DNA from: Ruminococcus sp. OA3
Lineage (GTDB): Bacteria > Bacillota > Clostridia > Lachnospirales > Lachnospiraceae
Reading direction: 5' to 3'
Assembly: GCF_022440845.1 (NCBI RefSeq)
Contig: NZ_JAKNTO010000001.1
Coordinates: 744,001 to 808,000, forward strand
DNA: 64,000 nucleotides
The translations under genes were made by a program, and so were the position numbers. This document shows positions 25,421 to 31,715 of the stretch, in pieces. Below the pieces are notes generated by a model, which was given only the letters and a program-made list of their open reading frames with translations, made no database searches and had not been told where the DNA came from. Every line of letters starts with the position of its first letter. Within the stretch, counting starts at the first letter, position 1.

Positions 25421-25681
25421 CCGTCGAGAAAGAAGAGTAGGTTTCAAACGAAATTTCAGAGAGTGGCAGGTGGTGGGATTGCCATATGGAGTTTTTAACT
25501 GAATGGACTTTTGAGGGCAGTCTGAAATGAAAAAAGTAGGCGCTGCCGGGAACCGAACCCGTTATCAATCAGGAGCGTATGTTAGTACGTGAGAAAGTGG
25601 ACATTTCGTCAATTTGAGTGGTACCGCGATAATAATGTTGATTATTACCGTCTCAGGCTAAACAGCTTGAGGCGGTTTTTT
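25421..25681 (+). promoter_or_regulatory. T-box leader with tryptophan specifier
   Basis: Complete T-box attenuator. The base of Stem I has GAGAAAGAAGAGTAGG. An AGAGAGTGGCA...TTGCCAT arm carries a GGTGGTGGGA loop. Specifier TGG (Trp) is at 25504-25506, in the usual GAA-TGG-A context before CTTTT, which pairs with AAAG of the base. The core T-box TTTGAGTGGTACCGCG is at 25613-25628 and the terminator follows. It should be read through when tRNA-Trp is uncharged, so the downstream transporter is induced by tryptophan starvation. Confidence 0.92.
25648..25681 (+). terminator. Regulated terminator of the tryptophan T-box
   Basis: CCGTCTCAGGCT (25648-25659) pairs with AGCTTGAGGCGG (25664-25675) apart from wobbles, then TTTTTT. 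Confidence 0.85.
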
Positions 25682-25703
25682 GCGCGTTATCTATGAGCCG
25701 GGC

Positions 25704-25765
25704 ACCCGTAGGCACAGAACTTGCGGGAGGTGCTTGCATATCCCGCAAGTTCTGTGCTTACGGGT
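25704..25765. repeat. Long near-perfect inverted repeat (25-bp arms) in the trpX leader
   Basis: Arms at 25704-25728 and 25741-25765 pair over 25 bp with one wobble and a 12-base loop. The sequence is more GC-rich than its surroundings. It lies just after the T-box terminator and immediately before the tandem repeats. No T-run follows. It could be a REP/MITE-like insertion or a structured mRNA element. Confidence 0.85.
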
Positions 25766-25769
25766 ATGC

Positions 25770-25911
25770 GGCGACAGCCGCGACCGAGAGGTAGCGAAGC
25801 GGAATCGAGGTGCCTGGCGGGGCAGAGGGAGGCGACAGCCGCGACCGAGAGGTAGCGAAGCGGAATCGAGGTGCCTGGCGGGGCAAAGGGAGACGACAGC
25901 CGCGACCGAGA
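25770..25911. repeat. 61-bp tandem direct repeats, 2.3 copies
   Basis: Units start at 25770 and 25831 and differ at one base; a third, partial copy starts at 25892 and diverges after about 20 bases. Each unit begins GCGACAGCCGCGACCGAGAG and contains GTAGCGAAGCGGAATCGAGG. The repeat is GC-rich and ends 41 bp before the trpX start. The upstream reading frame passes through the repeats in frame, but this is judged non-coding. Confidence 0.9.
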
Positions 25912-25952
25912 TGGACGAAAACTTTTCCGGCGGAGAAAAAAGGAGAAGAATT

Positions 25953-26969
25953 ATGAAGAAAAAAGTATTAGCGGTAATGATGGCAACAGCGATGACAATA
26001 GCGATGGCAGGATGCGGGAGCAGCAAAGGCGGCAGTGCATCAGGCGATGAAGAGGCTTATACGATCGGAATCTCACAGTTTGCAGAACACGGATCTCTTG
26101 ACAACTGCAGGGAAGGTTTTCTGTTGGGTTTGAAAGAAGCGGGTATTGAAGAAGATAAGAATCTGGAGGTGTTGTATGACAATGCACAGGCGGACACGGG
26201 AACTGCCAGTACGATTGCCAGCAACTACGTGTCCAAGAAGGTAGATATGATCTGCGCGATCGCTACTCCAAGTGCAGGAAGTGCGTATAACGCTTGTATG
26301 AATTCTGATATTCCTGTAATTTATACAGCAGTGTCTGACCCTGTGGAAGCGGGGCTTGCAGATGAGGAAGGGAATTCCGTGGGAAACATTACGGGAACCT
26401 CGGATGCGCTGCCGGTCTCCGAACAGCTGCAGATGATCAGGGAACTGATGCCGGATGCAAAAAAAATCGGCATCATTTACACGACAAGTGAGGCGAATTC
26501 GGTGAGCACGATCGCTGAGTACAAGAAGCTTTCCGGGGACTATGGATTTGAGATTGTCGAAACAGGTATCAGTGCCCTGGCGGATATAGATCTTGCCGCC
26601 GCTGATATGGTTAAAAAAGTAGACTGTATTACAAACCTCACAGATAATACAGTAGTTCAAGGACTGCAGACTGTTCTTTCCTATGCAAATGAGGTTAAAA
26701 TTCCGGTTTTTGGAAGTGAAATAGAGCAGGTGAAAAACGGCTGTCTGGCTTCTATGGGAATCGATTATATCGAACTTGGCAAACAGACCGGTGCGATGGC
26801 TGCAAAAGTCCTGACAGGCGAGGCAAAGGCCGAAGAATTGAAGTATGAAATCTGTTCTGGGGCGGAATTCTATGTTAATACGGCTGTGGCAGAGAACATT
26901 GGATTTCAGCTGGATGATACAAAAGTAAAAGAAGCGGCGGAAGTATTTGACAGCGTCGGCGCAGAATAA
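25953..26969 (+). CDS. trpX: Tryptophan ABC transporter substrate-binding lipoprotein
   Basis: 338-residue binding protein of the COG2984 family with a lipobox AMAGC (Cys21) and the fold start EAYTIGISQFAEHGSLDNCREGF. Members sense small ligands in the space outside the membrane. The tryptophan assignment rests on the Trp T-box in the leader together with the known TrpXYZ systems of Firmicutes; the protein sequence alone does not show it. ATG 25953 has AAAGGAG at 25939-25945. An in-frame extension back to 25680 runs through repeats and is rejected. Confidence 0.85.
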   Translation: MKKKVLAVMMATAMTIAMAGCGSSKGGSASGDEEAYTIGISQFAEHGSLDNCREGFLLGLKEAGIEEDKNLEVLYDNAQADTGTASTIASNYVSKKVDMICAIATPSAGSAYNACMNSDIPVIYTAVSDPVEAGLADEEGNSVGNITGTSDALPVSEQLQMIRELMPDAKKIGIIYTTSEANSVSTIAEYKKLSGDYGFEIVETGISALADIDLAAADMVKKVDCITNLTDNTVVQGLQTVLSYANEVKIPVFGSEIEQVKNGCLASMGIDYIELGKQTGAMAAKVLTGEAKAEELKYEICSGAEFYVNTAVAENIGFQLDDTKVKEAAEVFDSVGAE

Positions 26970-26994
26970 ATGAAAGCAGAAATGGGGGAGTATT

Positions 26995-27888
26995 GTGGCA
27001 TTACTGATTAGTGTATTGGAACAGGGCATGATATACGGTATCATGGCGCTGGGGGTATATATCACGTATAAGATTCTGGATTTTCCGGACCTTACGGTAG
27101 ACGGCAGCTTTCCGATGGGAGTTGCGGTTACTGCGGTTTTGATCAGCAAGGGGGTCAATCCGCTGCTGACTTTGCCGGTATCTTTGCTGGCAGGCGCGCT
27201 GATCGGTGTTCTGACAGGATTGATCCATGTAAAACTTAAAGTCAGGGATTTATTATCCGGAATCATCATGATGACTGCATTATATACGGTTAATCTGAGA
27301 ATTGCCGGGGGTAAAGCAAATCTTCCTATCTATAATAACGAGACAATTTTTGACAATCAGATTGTAAATAAAATTTTTACTGGTGGTCTGGCGCCATTTA
27401 AAACAGTTATTATTATTTTGGTGATTACACTTGTCGCCAAATACGCGCTTGACTGGTATATGAGTACAAAATCGGGGTTTCTGCTTCGGGCAGTCGGAGA
27501 TAACCCAACAATCATCACATCGCTTGGTGTCGATAAAGGAATCGTCAAAATTGTGGGGCTGGCAGTTTCCAATGCACTGGTATCACTTGGTGGCTGTATC
27601 TACGCACAGCAGCAGCGTTACTTTGACGCCTCTATGGGGACGGGAACGGTGGTCATCGGGCTCGCCAGCGTGATTATCGGAACGAGCCTGTTTAGAAAAG
27701 TCACGCTGCTGCGAGTGACTTCAAGTGTGATTATCGGATCGATCCTCTACAAAGGATGCGTGGCAATAGCGATCAGCAGAGGATTTGCAGCCAGCGATTT
27801 AAAATTTATAACGGCAGTGCTGTTCCTGATTATTCTGGTCTTGGGAATGGAGCGCAAAAGGAAGGTGAAGACAGATGCTGCAGCTTAA
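26995..27888 (+). CDS. trpY: Tryptophan ABC transporter permease
   Basis: 297-residue multi-helix permease of the COG4120 family, related to the branched-chain/BPD_transp_2 group, with segments such as GIMALGVYITYKILDFPDLTVDGSFPMGVAV typical of this family. GTG 26995 is used because GGGGGAG ends 4 bp upstream. Its last 14 bases overlap the ATPase gene, so translation is coupled. The tryptophan role follows from the T-box and the neighbouring genes. Confidence 0.87.
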   Translation: MALLISVLEQGMIYGIMALGVYITYKILDFPDLTVDGSFPMGVAVTAVLISKGVNPLLTLPVSLLAGALIGVLTGLIHVKLKVRDLLSGIIMMTALYTVNLRIAGGKANLPIYNNETIFDNQIVNKIFTGGLAPFKTVIIILVITLVAKYALDWYMSTKSGFLLRAVGDNPTIITSLGVDKGIVKIVGLAVSNALVSLGGCIYAQQQRYFDASMGTGTVVIGLASVIIGTSLFRKVTLLRVTSSVIIGSILYKGCVAIAISRGFAASDLKFITAVLFLIILVLGMERKRKVKTDAAA

Positions 27889-28648
27889 AAATATACACAA
27901 ATATTTTAATCCGGGTTCTGTCAATGAGATGTGTCTGTTCCGAGGATATGATCTGACCGTGGATGAGGGTGAGTTTGTCTCTGTGGTAGGCAGCAACGGA
28001 TCAGGAAAGACCTCTATGCTGAATATTATCTGTGGGAGTATTGATGTGGATCAGGGGCAGGTGATCATGAACGGTGTGGATATTACAAACCAGAGAGAAT
28101 TCACACGCCTGCGCAGCATAGGAAGGGTATATCAGAATCCTGCAAAGGGAACGTGTCCCAGCATGACCATACTGGAAAACATGTCGATTGCGGATAATAA
28201 AGGAAAACCGTATAATTTGGGCAGAGGCTTGAACCGTAAGCAGAAAGACCGGTATGCTGATATGCTCCGTCCTCTGAATTTAGGTCTGGAAAGCAAGCTT
28301 GATACGAAAGTCGGTGCGCTCTCGGGTGGCCAGCGCCAGGCGTTATCCCTTCTTATGTCAACTATGACTCCGATTGAATTTTTAATCCTGGATGAACACA
28401 CGGCGGCTCTTGACCCGAAGACAGCTGAGATCATCATGGAGCTGACGGACCAAATCGTAAAAGAAAAAAAACTTACGACAATCATGGTGACACACAATCT
28501 TCGATATGCCGTTGAGTATGGAAACAGGCTGATTATGATGCATCAGGGGGAAAATATAATCGATGCGTCAGGGACCGCACGAAACGACATAAAAATCGAT
28601 GAGATTTTGGGCAAATTTAACGAAATCAGTATCGAATGCGGCAATTAA
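27875..28648 (+). CDS. trpZ: Tryptophan ABC transporter ATP-binding protein
   Basis: 257 residues, one ATPase domain of the COG1101 family. Walker A is GSNGSGKTS (~39-47), the signature LSGGQRQALSLLMS is near 150, Walker B is FLILDEHTAALD with His in place of the usual Pro (a feature of this family), and the switch His is in MVTHNLRYA. It completes a binding protein-permease-ATPase operon under the Trp T-box. Confidence 0.88.
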   Translation: MLQLKNIHKYFNPGSVNEMCLFRGYDLTVDEGEFVSVVGSNGSGKTSMLNIICGSIDVDQGQVIMNGVDITNQREFTRLRSIGRVYQNPAKGTCPSMTILENMSIADNKGKPYNLGRGLNRKQKDRYADMLRPLNLGLESKLDTKVGALSGGQRQALSLLMSTMTPIEFLILDEHTAALDPKTAEIIMELTDQIVKEKKLTTIMVTHNLRYAVEYGNRLIMMHQGENIIDASGTARNDIKIDEILGKFNEISIECGN

Positions 28649-28664
28649 TTTTCTGTAAAAAGCT

Positions 28665-28693
28665 TTGCATTTAGCGGGATTGTGGTATATAAT
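28665..28693 (+). promoter_or_regulatory. Promoter of the small HPr-like gene
   Basis: TTGCAT (28665-28670), 17-bp spacer, consensus TATAAT (28688-28693). Confidence 0.75.
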
Positions 28694-28743
28694 ATGGCTA
28701 AGCAAGACAAATAACAGATTGGGTTTAGAAAGGAGTAATCATC

Positions 28744-28977
28744 ATGAAAATTAAGAATATTAATGATGTTGACAAATTTTTTGAAGTAGTAGACAGCTGT
28801 AAAGGAAAAGTGGAACTGGTAACAGGAGAAGGTGACAGACTGAACCTGAAATCAAAGCTTTGCCAGTATGTATCCCTGGCGAATATTTTTTCAGGTGGGG
28901 AGATTCCGGAACTGGAAATCATTGCTTCTGAGAAAGAAGATATCGATAAACTGTTTAACTTTATGATTAATGGTTAA
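28744..28977 (+). CDS. Small conserved protein, HPr-like fold suspected
   Basis: 77 residues with AAAGGAG upstream, its own consensus promoter and its own terminator, so it is a real, probably well expressed, gene. The middle and end (KVELVTGEGDRLNLKSKLCQYVSLANIFSGGEIPELEIIASEKEDIDKLFNFM) follow the spacing of the C-terminal half of HPr-type phosphocarriers (K/N-L-KS-L...G...I-A.....D...L). The phosphorylatable His of HPr is absent. A non-phosphorylated HPr-like regulatory or structural role is a guess; otherwise a conserved hypothetical. Confidence 0.7.
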   Translation: MKIKNINDVDKFFEVVDSCKGKVELVTGEGDRLNLKSKLCQYVSLANIFSGGEIPELEIIASEKEDIDKLFNFMING

Positions 28978-28998
28978 TGATTTAATTAAGCAAAGTGC

Positions 28999-29029
28999 AG
29001 GGGCTGTTGAATAACAGCCTCTTTCTTTT
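28999..29029 (+). terminator. Terminator of the small HPr-like gene
   Basis: AGGGGCTGTT (28999-29008) and AACAGCCTCT (29013-29022) form a 10-bp stem with a GAAT loop, followed by TTCTTTT. Confidence 0.8.
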
Positions 29030-29066
29030 GATTAAATGAATTTTAAAAGAGAGGACGGGAAAAGAC

Positions 29067-30128
29067 ATGACAAAAGTAGATATTATCTCCGGATTTTTGG
29101 GAGCCGGAAAGACAACACTGATAAAACAGCTGCTTACAGATGCGCTGAAGGATGAACAGGTGGTGCTGATTGAAAATGAATTTGGAGAAATCGGCATTGA
29201 CGGAGGGTTTTTAAAAGATGCAGGCATCGAGATCCGCGAGATGAATTCCGGATGCATCTGCTGCTCACTTGTAGGGGATTTTGGGGCATCCCTGAAAGAG
29301 GTCATTGAGAAGTATCATCCGGACCGCATTGTAATCGAGCCTTCTGGAGTCGGACTCCTCTCAGATGTAATGAAAGCAGTAGAAAAAGTGGAAAAAGAGT
29401 GTGATATCCGTCTTAACAGTCATATTACGGTAGTGGATGTGAATAAGTGTAAAATGTACCTGCGCAATTTCGGTGAGTTTTATGAGAATCAGGTAGAATA
29501 TGCAGGGACTGTAATTTTGAGCCGGACAGACAAGGCCTCTGCAGAGAAAGTAAAGAAGGCAGTTGATTCTATCCGGGGGATTAACAGCCATGCACATATT
29601 ATCACCACGCCGATCGCACAGCTTGGCGGGAAAAAGGTTTTGGAAGTGATGGAAGATGAGGTGAGGAAACTGGAAGAAGATCATCATCATGAGCATGGAG
29701 AGACATGCAGCTGCGGGCATGGCCATGACCACGACCATGATCATCACCACGAACACGGAGAGACATGCAGCTGCGGGAACGACCATGACCATCACCACGA
29801 ACACGGAGAGACATGCAGCTGTGGGCATGACCATCACCATCATGATGCGGATGAAGTCTTCACCAGCTGGGGAACAGAAACAGCCAGAACGTACGAGAAG
29901 GATGAGATTGACAGAATCTTAAAGACACTTTCAGACGACGGAGCGTATGGAACAGTACTGCGTGCCAAGGGAATGGTCCCTGATGCAGCCGGGACCTGGC
30001 ATTACTTTGATATGGTTCCGGAAGAGTATGAGATTCGAGACGGAAGTCCTGAATTTACGGGCAGACTCTGTGTGATCGGATCCCGGCTCAACGAAACAAA
30101 ACTGGAAGAGCTGTTCGCGCTTTCTTAA
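29067..30128 (+). CDS. CobW/COG0523 GTPase, zinc-type metallochaperone with His/Cys-rich repeats
   Basis: 353 residues. G3E GTPase with Walker A GFLGAGKTT (9-17) and the metal-binding CxCC (C63-I-C-C66) that defines COG0523. The linker at ~205-262 holds three copies of a HHEHGETCSCG unit separated by His/Asp runs, giving many potential Zn/Ni/Co ligands. A CobW C-terminal domain follows (VLRAKGMVPDAAGTWHYFDMV). Such proteins deliver zinc or cobalt to client enzymes, often under zinc limitation. It is 21 bp before a second CobW-like gene. No Zur box was identified by eye. Confidence 0.9.
   Translation: MTKVDIISGFLGAGKTTLIKQLLTDALKDEQVVLIENEFGEIGIDGGFLKDAGIEIREMNSGCICCSLVGDFGASLKEVIEKYHPDRIVIEPSGVGLLSDVMKAVEKVEKECDIRLNSHITVVDVNKCKMYLRNFGEFYENQVEYAGTVILSRTDKASAEKVKKAVDSIRGINSHAHIITTPIAQLGGKKVLEVMEDEVRKLEEDHHHEHGETCSCGHGHDHDHDHHHEHGETCSCGNDHDHHHEHGETCSCGHDHHHHDADEVFTSWGTETARTYEKDEIDRILKTLSDDGAYGTVLRAKGMVPDAAGTWHYFDMVPEEYEIRDGSPEFTGRLCVIGSRLNETKLEELFALS
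29681..29855 (+). repeat. In-frame tandem repeat coding for the His/Cys-rich linker
   Basis: Three imperfect copies of a unit containing GGAGAGACATGCAGCTG lie ~60 and ~51 bp apart (the shared cores begin near 29696, 29756 and 29806). The number of metal-binding units is therefore likely to vary between strains by slippage. Confidence 0.8.
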
Positions 30129-30149
30129 AGACAGGTGGTGTGAAAGAGT

Positions 30150-31109
30150 ATGGCATATAATGATATTGACGTGCCGGTATATCTCGTGACCGGATTTTTG
30201 GAGAGTGGAAAAACGACGTTTCTGGATGGAACGATCCATCAGAATTATTTTAATATACCTGAGACAACGCTATTGATCCTGTGTGAAGAGGGCGAAATAG
30301 AATATGATGAAGCGGAGCTCAGAAGACGCCGGAGAACGGTCATTGAAGTGATCGAGGAGGCGGAAGACTTTACCGAAGATACGCTGCGCTATCTTGCAAA
30401 AAAGCATCGGCCGGAGCGCGTACTTCTGGAATTCAATCCGCTGTGGTCTGTGTCAAAGCTTCTGCAGATGGAACTCCCGGAAGGGTGGGGGATCATTCAA
30501 CAGATTGTGACTGTGGATGCAAGCTGCTTTGAAATCTATATGAAGAATCTGAAGTCCCTGTTTGTGGAGATGGTCAGGGATGCTGAGCTTGTCCTGTTTA
30601 ACCGCTGCAATAAAGAGCAGCCGCTGGCATCTTTCAGGCGCAGCGTCAAAGTTGTCAATCCGGCGGCGGAGATCATTTTTGAAAACGAAGATGGAGAAGT
30701 GGAAGATATTTTCGAAGACTGCATGCCTTTTGATCTGGATGCGGATGTCATTGACATTTTGGAAGAGGATTACGGCATCTGGTATGTGGATATGATGGAT
30801 AATCCTGAGGACTACGAAGGAAAAACAGTCCGTTATAAAGGAATGGTGCTGAAAAGTGAAGATCTGGATGCGGATTATTTTGTGGCCGGAAGGATGGCGA
30901 TGACGTGCTGCGCAGATGATACCAGCTTTATTGGATACGTGTGCAAATACCAGGAAGCACCGTCTCTTGAGATGGGGAGCTGGGTTTTGGTCACTGCATC
31001 TATTCACCGGGAATATATGCAGGTATACCACGATGAAGGACCTGTGCTCTATGCAAAAGAGATCAGACCGGCAGAAAAGCCGAAGGAAGAACTGGTTTAT
31101 TTCAATTGA
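30150..31109 (+). CDS. CobW-like GTPase fused to a YcgQ/DUF1980-like C-terminal domain
   Basis: 319 residues. The N-terminal ~190 residues are a CobW-type GTPase with Walker A GFLESGKTT (15-23), but the COG0523 CxCC metal motif is missing; LCEEGEIEYDE stands in that area. The C-terminal ~110 residues (EDYEGKTVRYKGMV...FVAGRMAMTCCADD...SWVLVTASI...ILYAKEI-like VLYAKEIRPAEKP) resemble the soluble C-terminal domain of YcgQ/TIGR03943 proteins, partners of YcgR permeases. The fusion suggests a metal-related GTPase acting with a membrane exporter, but no ycgR is in the window. It probably forms an operon with the CobW gene upstream. Confidence 0.75.
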   Translation: MAYNDIDVPVYLVTGFLESGKTTFLDGTIHQNYFNIPETTLLILCEEGEIEYDEAELRRRRRTVIEVIEEAEDFTEDTLRYLAKKHRPERVLLEFNPLWSVSKLLQMELPEGWGIIQQIVTVDASCFEIYMKNLKSLFVEMVRDAELVLFNRCNKEQPLASFRRSVKVVNPAAEIIFENEDGEVEDIFEDCMPFDLDADVIDILEEDYGIWYVDMMDNPEDYEGKTVRYKGMVLKSEDLDADYFVAGRMAMTCCADDTSFIGYVCKYQEAPSLEMGSWVLVTASIHREYMQVYHDEGPVLYAKEIRPAEKPKEELVYFN

Positions 31110-31128
31110 TAAGGCGAGGAAAACTACC

Positions 31129-31713
31129 ATGTATATAATTGTAGGTCTTGGAAATCCCACCAGGCAGTATGAACACACCCGCCATAATGTTGGATTTGAT
31201 GTGATCGATTATCTGATCGATACTTATCGGATCCCTTATTCTGGCGTCGGGCATAAGGCGATGTACGGGAGAGGTATGATCGGTTCACAGAAAGTGATCG
31301 TAGCAAAACCTGTAACGTATATGAACTTAAGCGGTGAATCCGTGCGGGAACTGACGAATTATTATAAGATAGACCCGGAACATGAACTGATCGTTATTTA
31401 CGACGATGTCAGCCTTGCACCAGGGCAGATCCGCATCAGAAAAAAAGGAAGTGCGGGCGGGCATAACGGGATCAAAAACATCATTGCACAGCTTGGAACG
31501 CAGAATTTTATGCGTGTGAAGATTGGGGTCGGTGAAAAGCCTGAGGGCTGGGATCTTGCCCGGTATGTGCTCGGTCATTTTCCGGATGACGAGAGAAAGA
31601 TGGTCGATGAGGCGATCGAACGTACGGCTAAAGCCGTAGAGCTGATGCTTCAGGGTGAAGTTGATAAGGCTATGAATGAGTATAACTGTATAAAACAGAC
31701 AGTAAAGGAATAA
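31129..31713 (+). CDS. pth: Peptidyl-tRNA hydrolase
   Basis: 194 residues. It recycles peptidyl-tRNA released by stalled ribosomes. Family motifs are IIVGLGNPTRQYEHTRHNVGF (catalytic His in TRHN), VAKPVTYMNLSGESV and YDDVSLAPGQIRIRKKGSAGGHNGIKNI. ATG 31129 gives the normal N-terminus; the frame is open further upstream, but that part lies in the preceding gene. It is followed after 2 bp by mfd, a common Firmicute pairing. Confidence 0.95.
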   Translation: MYIIVGLGNPTRQYEHTRHNVGFDVIDYLIDTYRIPYSGVGHKAMYGRGMIGSQKVIVAKPVTYMNLSGESVRELTNYYKIDPEHELIVIYDDVSLAPGQIRIRKKGSAGGHNGIKNIIAQLGTQNFMRVKIGVGEKPEGWDLARYVLGHFPDDERKMVDEAIERTAKAVELMLQGEVDKAMNEYNCIKQTVKE

Positions 31714-31715
31714 AG

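Noticed and set aside
25680-25952. 91-codon in-frame extension of the trpX reading frame through the hairpin and 61-bp repeats
   Set aside because: It is Arg/Cys-rich, repeat-encoded, begins within the T-box terminator T-run, has no ribosome binding site, and the normal lipoprotein signal peptide starts at 25953 behind AAAGGAG.
26073-27269. 398-codon minus-strand open frame over trpX/trpY
   Set aside because: It lies antisense to two clearly conserved genes, has no family resemblance or ribosome binding site, and reflects codon bias on the other strand.
29361-29843. Antisense frames over the His-rich repeats of the CobW gene
   Set aside because: Low-complexity Met/Val/Ala products arise from reading the CAT/CAC repeats backwards.
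29681-29855. CRISPR-like regularly spaced repeats
   Set aside because: Repeats are in frame inside a protein gene, spacing is uneven and no spacers or cas genes exist; no CRISPR array was seen anywhere in the window.
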